Assembly: GCA_949126835.1 (NCBI GenBank)
Contig: CASBPS010000186.1
Location: 387,001 to 451,000 of the forward strand
Origin: Anisus vortex
Taxonomy: Eukaryota > Mollusca > Gastropoda > Planorbidae
Direction: 5' to 3'
Length of the DNA: 64,000 nucleotides
Shown: piece by piece, positions 42,897 through 52,680 of the stretch
How positions within the stretch are numbered: the stretch's first letter is position 1
Layout: each line of letters opens with the position of its first letter
The notes under the pieces: model-generated
What the model saw: only the letters and a program-made list of their open reading frames with translations
What the model was told of the DNA's origin: nothing
Databases searched by the model: none
Translations under genes and position numbers: made by a program

Positions 42897-43419
42897 CTAT
42901 TTTATCATAGTTATAAAGAAACACAGGTTTGCAGCATAATATATGATAATATTTAATCTACATGAAATAACATCATTCCAAATGCAATGGTCAGTGCAGG
43001 TCTTCCTGACCATTGAATAAATACGCTCACAAGGCGCGCTAGAGTGGGGAATTGTGAGTATCCCCTTCATGACTAGAGAGTTGGGGATACTCGGAGGACA
43101 ACTTTGTCCAGATGTGATCAACCCGTTCATTTACTGGCAGATCCAAGTCAGTACTCTGCAGCTTTGCGAACTGCTCAAGGATAACATCCCTGTCAGCATC
43201 CCCCATCAGCATTGGAAATCTATCTAAGAAGTAATTTAGATGGGAAGACGTTATGTTCTTTCTTTCATGAAGGTTGACTACAACTGAATTTACAAGGACT
43301 TGGTCATCCAAGGGCAGGTTTTGCACCAAGTATTCACAGACTTTACAAAAATAAAGTCTTACAGACTTGTAAATCTCAGAAATTGTCTCCTCTCTAAGTT
43401 TATAGAAGGAGGGGCACAT
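42897..43419 (-). pseudogene. hAT transposase remnant, C-terminal part, frameshifted
   Basis: Two overlapping minus-strand frames give consecutive parts of a hAT transposase. The first (43419 down to 43039, 126 aa) has the family's helical run around CEYLVQNLPLDD, FLDRFPML and EQFAKLQ. This is the stretch just before the dimerisation domain. The second frame (43130 down to 42897) carries PHSSAPCERIYSMVRK, the hallmark of the hAT C-terminal dimerisation domain, encoded at about 42998-43046. A frameshift near 43045-43080 separates them: the first frame runs to a stop just past HNSPL. After TDHCIW the second frame no longer resembles the family, so the tail is eroded. The N-terminal DNA-binding finger and most of the catalytic region are absent. 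It cannot make a working enzyme. An intron boundary rather than a frameshift is possible but would be oddly placed. Confidence 0.85.
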
Positions 43420-43457
43420 GACAGAAAAAGTCGTTTTAATTTTTGATTAGGCCCTAA

Positions 43458-43465
43458 CCCCAAAC
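43458..43465. repeat. Left target-site duplication of the inner hAT-like element (CCCCAAAC)
   Basis: CCCCAAAC here is repeated exactly at 45401-45408, immediately outside the right end of the inner element. Eight bases is the standard hAT duplication length. It lies just upstream of the transposase remnant of the outer element. Confidence 0.75.
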
Positions 43466-43486
43466 CGTGGGTGCCACTCACTTGAA

Positions 43487-43571
43487 GCCGGCTGGCCTAG
43501 CGGTTAGCTCACCAGACTGTCAACCAAAAAACCGCCTTGACACGTCGCGGGTTCGAGCCCCGCCACCGGCA
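43487..43571 (+). other. tRNA-like head of the SINE (not a functional tRNA)
   Basis: The T arm is perfect: GCGGG (43547-43551), loop TTCGAGC, CCCGC (43559-43563). Seven bases later comes a discriminator A, as in real tRNAs. The acceptor stem pairs 5 of 7 positions (GCCGG with CCGGC). The anticodon arm does not close: around CTGTCAA the flanks CCAGA and CCAAA cannot pair. Instead TGTCAA (43518-43523) could pair with TTGACA (43537-43542). The head therefore keeps the internal promoter but not tRNA folding. Confidence 0.75.
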
Positions 43572-43751
43572 GATCCCTGTCGCCCTACAGGAGTTTTGGG
43601 ACTAGATGACGTTAATATTGAGTTGTTATCACATGCGCTTAACCGGCAGCAGTGAAACCTCTCCCAGATTAATAGTCTTCTAGAGCGCACTGAGCATGCT
43701 AAAATAGCATGGATAGAAGCGCTATATAAATTGCCATAACATTAACATAAC
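43487..43751 (+). mobile_element. tRNA-derived SINE
   Basis: The head is tRNA-like (43487-43571) with RNA polymerase III box A TGGCCTAGCGG (43493-43503) and box B GGTTCGAGCCC (43550-43560). The body that follows has no open frame of note. The tail contains AAGCGCTATATAAATT (about 43718-43733), a phrase common at the 3' ends of animal SINEs, then a short repetitive ATAACATTAACATAA end. Upstream of it a small hairpin GCATGCTAAAATAGCATG is visible. Possible short flanking repeats CTTGAAG and CCTGAAG (6 of 7) are weak. It interrupts the left subterminal zone of the inner hAT-like element and so inserted after it. The family is not identified. Confidence 0.8.
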
Positions 43752-43841
43752 CCTGAAGTCCTTTTCTTAAAATTTCTTGAACCCTGAAACCTACTTTCCA
43801 AAATTTTACAAACCCTGAAATTTATCACAACTCCTAAAATT
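43749..43841 (+). repeat. Three degenerate 31-bp direct repeats, left part of the inner element
   Basis: ACCCTGAA recurs at 43750, 43781 and 43812, exactly 31 bp apart, with loosely similar AT-rich filler (for example AAAATTT). It sits directly after the SINE, hence close to the left end of the inner element before the SINE arrived. A similar set with the same 31-bp step lies at the other end (45295-45387). Subterminal repeats of this kind are typical of hAT ends. Confidence 0.6.
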
Positions 43842-45294
43842 TATATTATTCTTACTATATTGTATATACCGGTATATATATATAATTTAATATAATATAG
43901 GCTACACCAATAAGCAATGTTGTTTTTACAATATTTTTCTGCATATTATGATAGGAAAATTATGTCTTTTAAAATATTTTATGTGATTGTTTTATTGCTA
44001 GGCCTAAGCTTACTTTAGTTATTGATAAATGGCTTGAAAAATCTTTTTAAAAAAATGGAAAAATCTAAAATCATAGTTAAACATACAAAGATGTGTTATT
44101 TGAACTATTTAATAACATCATTCCTATTGGTCTTATCATAACCCTTTTGTTTTTTTCAAGTTAAGCTAGCCTACTTTAAAGATATAATTATGTGATTATG
44201 TGTTTCTTTATTCCCCATTTACTTTGTTCTGTATTTTCTAGGTCAGTTACCAATAAATGTAATTTAAATATTGTATCCTAATCCTAGTGACTTTAACTCT
44301 AAGGTAAATGCAACTTTAGTTTATTTAGGATAACATGTTAACTAGTAAACTATTGAATCTAGTCTGTAACTTCAAATGCCTAATAACTGAAAAGAGGGAA
44401 AAAATAAAAACTGAATGATTAATACACATTTTTTTTTACGGTAGGCTATATAGTTCAGTGAAATGACGTATTTTTATTTTGTTATGAAAATGAGCAAATT
44501 CGCGAATGCGCAACACTAACAATTTAAAACTTCGTTTTGAAATTAATTTAAATCAACATTATTTTATGTTTTTCTTGTTATGTCCGATATTGTTAGAAAA
44601 AAATATGCACCAGCATAAGTGACTGCTAGGACTAGGCCTAGATCTAAACACTACACTGACAGTTTTACTCCATTCATTAGGCCTAATAAATATGACTGCA
44701 ACGTATAGGCCTATAAATATGCTATAATAAACAGTAGGCCTAACTGTGACATTGCTCCAATAGATTAATTTATTCATATTTCGTCGCCTTCATTTTAGCG
44801 GGCTGATAAAAAACGCATTTTTAATGGAGGAAAAAAAAGCAGTTTTAATCTTTCCATTGAAATGACAATAACCTTTCATATTACAAACTTATAGTTAGGC
44901 CTAGCCTAATATAGGCCTACTAATAGTATAGCCTACACGGAGGGAGGTGTGAAACAGTCGCAGAGTCGGGAATTATCAATTACCGATATGACGATAAAAA
45001 TCTAGGCGGCTGGAAAATTTAGGTAGCCTACCGTATTTTCCGATCATTAAACATTTTTTAGTGAATTAAAAAAAAAATCCAACCACATAGCGTGACATTT
45101 CACTAAACTAAGCGTAGGCCTATGGGCTAATACTGTTACTCAGTGTAGGCCTATCAAGGTATGGTATGGTTTACAGTACGCCTACCAGGTCTATTAATAG
45201 TATTAAGTCCATTCATAGCGGATCCGATATTCTCACCGAACCGGGTTTCGTACCGCGATTTCGGACCCGTAGATTTTTTTTTGTTGGTTAACCC
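43842..45294. other. AT-rich non-coding interior of the inner element with TAGGCCTA octamers
   Basis: No gene is visible. Small open frames here (for example at 44559-44777) have no recognisable protein features. The octamer TAGGCCTA occurs at 43999, 44633, 44678, 44706, 44735, 44896, 44912, 45115 and 45146, with a tenth copy outside the element at 45487; chance would give well under one. A 16-bp perfect palindrome TATATACCGGTATATA lies at 43863-43878. Short poly-A and poly-T runs are frequent. Confidence 0.6.
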
Positions 45295-45387
45295 ACGAAT
45301 CCGGAACCAAAGTAAATTGAATCTCGCGAATCCGGAGCCGACAAATATTTAGCCCCGCGAATCCGGATTTCCGGGATAATCCGGAAA
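45295..45387 (+). repeat. Three degenerate 31-bp direct repeats, right subterminal zone of the inner element
   Basis: CGAATCCGGA recurs at 45296, 45327 and 45358, exactly 31 bp apart, in an unusually CpG-rich patch compared with the AT-rich surroundings. The last copy runs into the terminal inverted repeat. Unit phrases such as GAATCCGGAACC resemble AACCCTGAAACC at the left end in the same orientation, so the two sets may be one repeat family. They are candidate transposase-binding sites. Confidence 0.6.
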
Positions 45388-45400
45388 AATGGCACCCCTG

Positions 45401-45408
45401 CCCCAAAC
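45401..45408. repeat. Right target-site duplication of the inner hAT-like element (CCCCAAAC)
   Basis: This is an exact copy of 43458-43465, directly following the CACCCCTG terminus. Outer-element sequence resumes after it. Confidence 0.75.
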
Positions 45409-46319
45409 TCCACTTTTCAAAGGCACATAACTCATAACTTATTAATTTTGATTTAAAAAAAATATTATAATGGAATTTAATAATAGTAGGCCTAATAGCC
45501 ATTTTATATTTTATTTATCTTATAAAAAACTTACTATTTATTATTAAATTTACATAGAGGTTTCAGTTATTTAGGGCTTTGGAAAAAAAATAATTCTCCC
45601 GATATAGCCTAACTTAATGGCAAAATAACAGTGTTTGAGTATGACGTAGTCAAGACAATGGCTGAAGCTTCGGATCAGCTTTCCGACTCAAAATCTAAAC
45701 TTTAAACTAACAGTCTTTCATATGTAGATGCAAAATTATATTCTGAGACACATAGCATTAGCATGCCTTAAAAAGGTTCCTAACTGATTTATAACGTAAG
45801 CCAGATGACCTAGCTTATTCCAATTCAATACAATAAATATAATAGCATTAGCCTAGGCATTGCATTGCTAGCAACAAGTTCGACAAACATCGTTGTAAAA
45901 ATAAATTAAAAAAAAAAACAACAGAAGAGCGAAAAACGGAAGATTATTTATTAGTAAAAGGAAGTAACTATATTTATTATAAGACATTGGATTGGAAATC
46001 GCTATTAAATCGTAGTTTTTATCCGCCGATTTTTTTGGCCGGCACAGACCAGAAAGTGAAAGTGCCGCCATTTTTTGGCCACTTCGATGGTAAAATAAAG
46101 GGAAATGTGTATACTGCGCATGTCCATGCAAATAAATTTTAGTTCCGACTTCCGATTTTCGACAGAAAAAGATTCGCATTTTTTGCAAGTGTCGGAAAAA
46201 TCTGGATCGAAAAAAAAATTAACAATTTTCGGAAAAAAAATCCATAGGCGGGGAACAAAAAAGCGGAAGAATTTTAAAGGTGTGCGTAAAAGCGGAAAAC
46301 AGGGTCCAAATGCGTAGAA
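45409..46319. other. Right interior of the outer hAT, no intact gene
   Basis: This AT-rich stretch would be the promoter side of the leftward transposase gene. The open frames on both strands (around 45868-46188 minus, 46005-46400 minus, 46105-46317 plus) are low-complexity, and one of them crosses into satellite, so I do not call them genes. TTTTTTGGCC is repeated 40 bp apart (46031-46040 and 46071-46080). GCCGCCATTTT (46064-46074) matches the YY1-type motif seen at some transposon starts, and on the minus strand contains ATGGCGGC; a remnant of a first exon is possible but unproven. Between about 46190 and 46300 runs of CGGAAAAA and AAAGCGGAA repeat irregularly. Confidence 0.4.
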
Positions 46320-46338
46320 CTCCCGCACAATGCGGGAG
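46320..46338. repeat. Right subterminal hairpin CTCCCGCA-CAA-TGCGGGAG
   Basis: A perfect 8-bp inverted repeat with a 3-base loop lies one base inside the right terminal repeat. Each arm is a version of the GGGAG motif repeated at the left end, here as an inverted pair rather than a direct series. It contains CpG sites, unlike the satellite consensus. Confidence 0.75.
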
Positions 46339-46339
46339 A

Positions 46340-46352
46340 GTAGGCAGGTCTG
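46340..46352 (-). repeat. Outer hAT right terminal inverted repeat, 13 bp
   Basis: GTAGGCAGGTCTG is the perfect reverse complement of 42764-42776. Its TAGGCAG core (46341-46347) is also in the reverse strand of the satellite monomer. Confidence 0.9.
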
Positions 46353-46358
46353 ATAGTC
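46353..46358. repeat. Right target-site duplication of the outer hAT (ATAGTC)
   Basis: This is an exact copy of 42758-42763. The satellite then continues as TATATTAAAAG, a variant of the usual TATAATAAAAG. Confidence 0.75.
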
Positions 46359-49300
46359 TATATTAAAAGAGGCTAGCTGCCTAACTACAATGCTCCACAT
46401 AGTCTATAATAAAAGAGGCTAGCTGCCTAACTACAATGACCCACATAGTCTATAATAAAAGAGGCTAGCTGCCTAACTACAATGTCCTACATAGTCTATA
46501 ATAAAAGAGGCTAGCTGCCTAACTACAATGTCCCACATAGTCTATAATAAAAGAGGCTAGCTGTCTAACTACAATGTCCCACATAGTCTATAATAAAAGA
46601 GGCTAGCTGCCTAACTACAATGTCCTACATAGTCTATAATAAAAGAGGCTAGCTGCCTAACTACAATGTCCTACATAGTCTATAATAAAAGAGGCTAGCT
46701 GCCTAACTACAATGTCCCACATAGTCTATAATAAAAGAGGCTAGCTGCCTAACTACAATGTCCCACTATAGTCTATAATAAAAAAGGCTAGCGGCCTAAC
46801 TACAATGTCCCACATAGTCTATATTAAAAGAGGCTAGCTGCCTAACTACAATGCTCCACATAGTCTATAATAAAAGAGGCTAGCTGTCTAACTACAATGT
46901 CCCACATAGTCTATAATAAAAGAGGCTAGCTGCCTAACTACAATGTCCTACATAGTCTATAATAAAAGAGGCTAGCTGCCTAACTACAATGTCGTACATA
47001 GTCTATAATAAAAGAGGCTAGATGTCTAACTACAATGTCCCACATAGTCTATAATAAAAGAGGCTAGCTGCCTAACTACAATGTCCTACATAGTCTATAA
47101 TAAAAGAGGCTAGCTGCCTAAATACAATGTCCCACATAATCTATAATAAAATAGGCTAGCTGCCTAACTACAATGTCCCACATAGTCTATAATAAAAGAG
47201 GCTAGCTGCCTAACTACAATGTCCTACATAGTCTATAATAAAAGAGGCTAGCTGCCTAACTACAATGTCCCACATAGTCTATAATAAAAGAGGCTAGCTG
47301 CCTAACTACAATGTCCCACATAGTCTATAATAAAAGAGGCTAGCAGCCTAACTACAATGTCCCACATAGTCTATAATAAAAGAGGCTAGCTGCCTAACTA
47401 CAATGTCCTACACAGTCTATAATAAAAGAGGCTAGCTGCCTAACTACAATGTCCCACATAGTCTATAATAAAAGAGGCTAGCTGTCTAACTACCATGTCC
47501 CACATAGTCTATAATGAAAGAGGCTAGCTGCCTAACTACAATGTCCCACATAGTCTATAATAAAAGAGGCTAGCTGCCTAACTACAATGTCCCACATAGT
47601 CTATAACAAAAGAGGCTAGCTGCCTAACTACAATGTCCCACATAGTCTATAATAAAAGAGGCTAGCTGCCTAACTACAATGTCCCACATAGTCTATAATA
47701 AAAGAAGCTAGCTGCCTAACTACAATGTCCCACATAGTCTATAATAAAAGAGGCTAGCTGCCTAACTACAATGTTCCACATAGTCTATAATAAAAGAGGC
47801 TAGCTGCCTAACTACAATGTCCCACATAGTCTATAATAAAAGAGGCTAGCTGTCTAACTACAATGTCCCACATAGTCTATAATAAAAGAGGCTAGCTGCC
47901 TAACTACAATGTCCTACATAGTCTATAATAAAAGAGGCTAGCTGCCTAACTACAATGTCCTACATAGTCTATAATAAAAGAGGCTAGCTGTCTAACTACA
48001 ATGTCCCACATAGTCTATAATAAAAGAGGCTAGCTGCCTTACTACAATGTCCTACATAGTCTATAATAAAAGAGGCTAGCTGCCTAAATACAATGTCCCA
48101 CATAATCTATAATAAAAGAGGCTAGCTGCCTAACTACAATGTCCCACATAGTCTATAATAAAAGAGGCTAGCTGCCTAACTACAATGTCCTACATAGTCT
48201 ATAATAAAAGAGACAGGCTTCCTAACTACAATGTCCCACATAGTCTATAATAAAAGAGGCTAGCTGCCTAACTACAATGCCCCACATAGTCTATAATAAA
48301 AGAGGCTAGCTGCCTAAATACAATGTCCCACATAGTCTATAATAAAAGAGGCTAGCTGCCTAGCTACAATGTCCCACATAGTCTATAATAAAAGAGGCTA
48401 GCTGCCTAACTACAATGTCCCACTATAGTCTATAATAAAAGAGGCTAGCTGCCTAACTACACTGTCCCACATAGTCTATAATAAAAGAGGCTAGCTGCCT
48501 AACTACAATGTCCCACATAGTCTATAATAAAAGAGGCTAGCTGCCTAACTACAATGTCCCACATAGTCTATAATAAAAGAGGCTAGCTGCCTAACTACAA
48601 TGTCCTACATAGTCTATAATAAAAGAGGCTAGCTGCCTAACTACAATGTCCTACATAGTCTATAATAAAAGAGGCTAGCTGCCTAACTACAATGTCCCAC
48701 TATAGTCTATAATAAAAAAGGCTAGCGGCCTAACTACAATGTCCCACATAGTCTATATTAAAAGAGGCTAGCTGCCTAACTACAATGCTCCACATAGTCT
48801 ATAATAAAAGAGGCTAGCTGCCTAACTACAATGACCCACATAGTCTATAATAAAAGAGGCTAGCTGCCTAACTACAATGTCCTACATAGTCTATAATAAA
48901 AGAGGCTAGCTGCCTAACTACAATGTCCCACATAGTCTATAATAAAAGAGGCTAGCTGTCTAACTACAATGTCCAACATAGTCTATAATAAAAGAGGCTA
49001 GCTGCCTAACTACAATGCCCCACATAGTCTATAATAAAAGAGACTAGCTGCCTAAATACAATGTCCCACATAGTCTATAATAAAAGAGGCTAGCTGCCTA
49101 GCAACAATGTCCCACATAGTCTATAATAAAAGAGGCTAGCTGCCTAACTACAATGTCCCACTATAGTCTATAATAAAAGAGGCTAGCTGCCTAACTACAA
49201 TGTCCCACATAGTCTATAATAAAAGAGGCTAGCTGCCTAACTACAATATCCCACATAGTCTATAATAAAAGAGGCTAGCTGCCTAACTACAATGTCCCAC

Positions 49301-49523
49301 ATAGTCTATAATAAAAGAGGCTAGCTGCCTAACTACAATGTCCCACATAGTCTATAATAAAAGAGGCTAGCTGCCTAACTACAATGTCCCACATAGTCTA
49401 TAATAAAAGAGGCTAGCTGCCTAACTACAATGTCCTACATAGTCTATAATAAAAGAGGCTAGCTGCCTAACTACAATGTCCTACATAGTCTATAATAAAA
49501 GAGGCTAGCTGCCTAACTACAAT

Positions 49524-51297
49524 GTCCCACATAGTCTATAATAAAAGAGGCTAGCTGCCTAACTACAATGTCCCACTATAGTCTATAATAAAAAAGGCTA
49601 GCGGCCTAACTACAATGTCCCACATAGTCTATATTAAAAGAGGCTAGCTGCCTAACTACAATGCTCCACATAGTCTATAATAAAAGAGGCTAGCTGCCTA
49701 ACTACAATGTCCCACATAGTCTATAATAAAAGAGGCTAGCTGCCTAACTACAATGTCCTACATAGTCTATAATAAAAGAGGCTAGCTGCCTAACTACAAT
49801 GTCCCACATAGTCTATAATAAAAGAGGCTAGCTGTCTAACTACAATGTCCCACATAGTCTATAATAAAAGAGGCTAGCTGCCTAACTACAATGTCCCACA
49901 TAGTCTATAATAAAAGAGGCTAGCTGCCTAACTACAATGTCCCACATAGTCTATAATAAAAGAAGCTAGCTGCCTAACTATAATGTCCCACATAGTCTAT
50001 AATAAAAGAGGCTAGATGTCTAACTACAATGTCCCACATAGTCTATAATAAAAGAGGCTAGCTGCCTAACTACAATGTCCTACATAGTCTATAATAAAAG
50101 AGGCTAGCTGCCTAACTACAATGTCCTACATAGTCTATAATAAAAGAGGCAGGCTTCCTAACTACAATGTCCCACATAGTCTATAATAAAAGAGACTAGC
50201 TGCCTAAATACAATGTCCCACATAGTCTATAATAAAAGAGGCTAGCTGCCTAGCAACAATGTCCCACATAGTCTATAATAAAAGAGGCTAGCTGCCTAAC
50301 TACAATGTCCCACTATAGTCTATAATAAAAGAGGCTAGCTGCCTAACTACAATGTCCCACATAGTCTATAATAAAAGAGGCTAGCTGCCTAACTACAATA
50401 TCCCACATAGTCTATAATAAAAGAGGCTAGCTGCCTAACTACAATGTCCCACATAGTCTATAATAAAAGAGGCTAGCTGCCTAACTACAATGTCCCACAT
50501 AGTCTATAATAAAAGAGGCTAGCTGCCTAACTACAATGTCCCACATAGTCTATAATAAAAGAGGCTAGCTGCCTAACGACAATGTCCCACATAGTCTATA
50601 ATAAAAGAGGCTAGCTGCCTAACTACAATGTCCCACATAGTCTATAATGAAAGAGGCTAGCTGCCTAAATACAATGTCCCACATAGTCTATAATAAAAGA
50701 GGCTAGCTGCCTAACTACAATGTCCCACATAGTCTATAATAAAAGAGGCTAACTGCCTAACTACAATGTCCCACTATAGTCTATAATAAAAAAGGCTAGC
50801 TGCCTAACTACAATGTCCCACATAATCTATAATAAAAGAGGCTAGCTGCCTAACTACAATGTCCTTCATAGTCTATAATAAAAGAGGCTAGCTGCCTAAC
50901 TACAATGTCCCACATAGTCTATAATAAAAGAGGCTAGCTGCCTAACTACAATGTCCCACATAGTCTATAATAAAAGAGGCTAGCTGCCTAACTACAATGT
51001 CCCACTATAGTCTATAATAAAAAAGGCTAGCTGTCTAACTACAATGTCCCACATAGTCTATAATAAAAGAGGCTAGCTGCCTAACTACAATGTCCTACAT
51101 AGTTTATAATAAAAGAGGCTAGCTGCCTAACTACAATGTCCTACATAGTCTATAATAAAAGAGGCTAGTTGCCTAACTACAATGTCCCACATAGTCTATA
51201 ATAAAAGAGGCTAGCTGCCTAACTACAATGTCCTTCATAGTCTATAATAAAAGAGGCTAGCTGCCTAAATACAATGTCCCACATAATCTATAATAAA
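49524..51297 (+). repeat. Higher-order block D, copy 2
   Basis: This is the partner of 40260-42033 at an offset of 9,264 bp. It lies on the other side of the transposon nest and is itself free of it. Small private differences exist, for example GGCTAGTT near 51166. Confidence 0.75.
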
Positions 51298-52680
51298 AGA
51301 GACTAGCTGCCTAAATACAATGTCCCACATAGTCTATAATAAAAGAGGCTAGCTGCCTAGCAACAATGTCCCACATAGTCTATAATAAAAGAGGCTAGCT
51401 GCCTAACTACAATGTCCCACTATAGTCTATAATAAAAGAGGCTAGCTGCCTAACTACAATGTCCCACATAGTCTATAATAAAAGAGGCTAGCTGCCTAAC
51501 TACAATATCCCACATAGTCTATAATAAAAGAGGCTAGCTGCCTAACTACAATGTCCCACATAGTCTATAATAAAAGAGGCTAGCTGCCTAACTACAATGT
51601 CCCACATAGTCTATAATAAAAGAGGCTAGCTGCCTAACTACAATGTCCCACATAGTCTATAATAAAAGAGGCTAGCTGCCTAACTACAATGTCCTACATA
51701 GTCTATAATAAAAGAGGCTAGCTGCCTAACTACAATGTCCTACATAGTCTATAATAAAAGAGGCTAGCTGCCTAACTACAATGTCCCACATAGTCTATAA
51801 TAAAAGAGGCTAGCTGCCTAACTACAATGTCCCACTATAGTCTATAATAAAAAAGGCTAGCGGCCTAACTACAATGTCCCACATAGTCTATATTAAAAGA
51901 GGCTAGCTGCCTAACTACAATGCTCCACATAGTCTATAATAAAAGAGGCTAGCTGCCTAACTACAATGTCCCACATAGTCTATAATAAAAGAGGCTAGCT
52001 GCCTAACTACAATGTCCTACATAGTCTATAATAAAAGAGGCTAGCTGCCTAACTACAATGTCCCACATAGTCTATAATAAAAGAGGCTAGCTGTCTAACT
52101 ACAATGTCCCACATAGTCTATAATAAAAGAGGCTAGCTGCCTAACTACAATGTCCCACATAGTCTATAATAAAAGAGGCTAGCTGCCTAACTACAATGTC
52201 CCACATAGTCTATAATAAAAGAAGCTAGCTGCCTAACTATAATGTCCCACATAGTCTATAATAAAAGAGGCTAGATGTCTAACTACAATGTCCCACATAG
52301 TCTATAATAAAAGAGGCTAGCTGCCTAACTACAATGTCCTACATAGTCTATAATAAAAGAGGCTAGCTGCCTAACTACAATGTCCTACATAGTCTATAAT
52401 AAAAGAGGCAGGCTTCCTAACTACAATGTCCCACATAGTCTATAATAAAAGAGACTAGCTGCCTAAATACAATGTCCCACATAGTCTATAATAAAAGAGG
52501 CTAGCTGCCTAGCAACAATGTCCCACATAGTCTATAATAAAAGAGGCTAGCTGCCTAACTACAATGTCCCACTATAGTCTATAATAAAAGAGGCTAGCTG
52601 CCTAACTACAATGTCCCACATAGTCTATAATAAAAGAGGCTAGCTGCCTAACTACAATATCCCACATAGTCTATAATAAA

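Larger units (their letters stand above)
43466..45400. mobile_element. Inner non-autonomous hAT-like element, nested in the outer hAT
   Basis: This 1,935-bp segment starts CGTGGGTGCCA and ends TGGCACCCCTG. The reverse complement of the end is CAGGGGTGCCA, matching the start at 9 of 11 positions; the first bases of the left end seem mutated from CAG. It is flanked by perfect 8-bp repeats CCCCAAAC. Inside are a SINE close to the left end, two sets of degenerate 31-bp direct repeats near the two ends, and about 1.4 kb of AT-rich sequence with TAGGCCTA octamers. No open frame resembles a transposase, so it would rely on an enzyme from elsewhere. Boundaries rest on the duplication plus the inverted ends; superfamily placement rests on the CAG-type terminus and the 8-bp duplication, without protein evidence. 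Confidence 0.7.
42764..46352 (-). mobile_element. Outer hAT-type DNA transposon, decayed, carrying nested insertions
   Basis: The 3,589-bp interruption begins CAGACCTGCCTAC and ends with the exact reverse complement GTAGGCAGGTCTG, flanked by 6-bp repeats ATAGTC. The CAG...CTG termini and the transposase remnant near the left end place it in the hAT superfamily. The strand given is that of the transposase. Removing the inner element (43466-45400) and its extra 8-bp duplication leaves about 1.65 kb of outer sequence, too short for a full hAT transposase gene. No N-terminal zinc finger or catalytic core is recognisable, so the copy is internally deleted and non-autonomous. The subterminal zones carry short repeats likely to bind transposase. 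It is the only non-satellite sequence in the window. The superfamily assignment is strong; the family is not identified. Confidence 0.88.

Noticed and set aside
43487..43571. Functional tRNA gene
   Set aside because: The T arm and internal promoter are good, but the anticodon arm cannot close and two acceptor pairs fail; a SINE body and tail follow.
43467..43655. 62-aa open frame on the plus strand
   Set aside because: It lies across the SINE head and body and is an incidental frame through GC-rich tRNA-like sequence.
43863..43878. TATATACCGGTATATA palindrome as a regulatory operator
   Set aside because: It sits in simple TA-rich sequence inside a dead transposon; a cruciform or chance palindrome explains it.
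44559..45502. Small open frames at 44559-44777 (minus), 45161-45352 (plus) and 45233-45502 (minus)
   Set aside because: They are short, without known motifs; two overlap on opposite strands through the 31-bp repeats, and one crosses the inner element's right boundary.
45868..46400. Open frames of 106 and 131 aa (minus) and 70 aa (plus)
   Set aside because: Composition follows poly-A and poly-T runs. The 131-aa frame starts in satellite and crosses the terminal repeat. None matches a transposase region I recognise.
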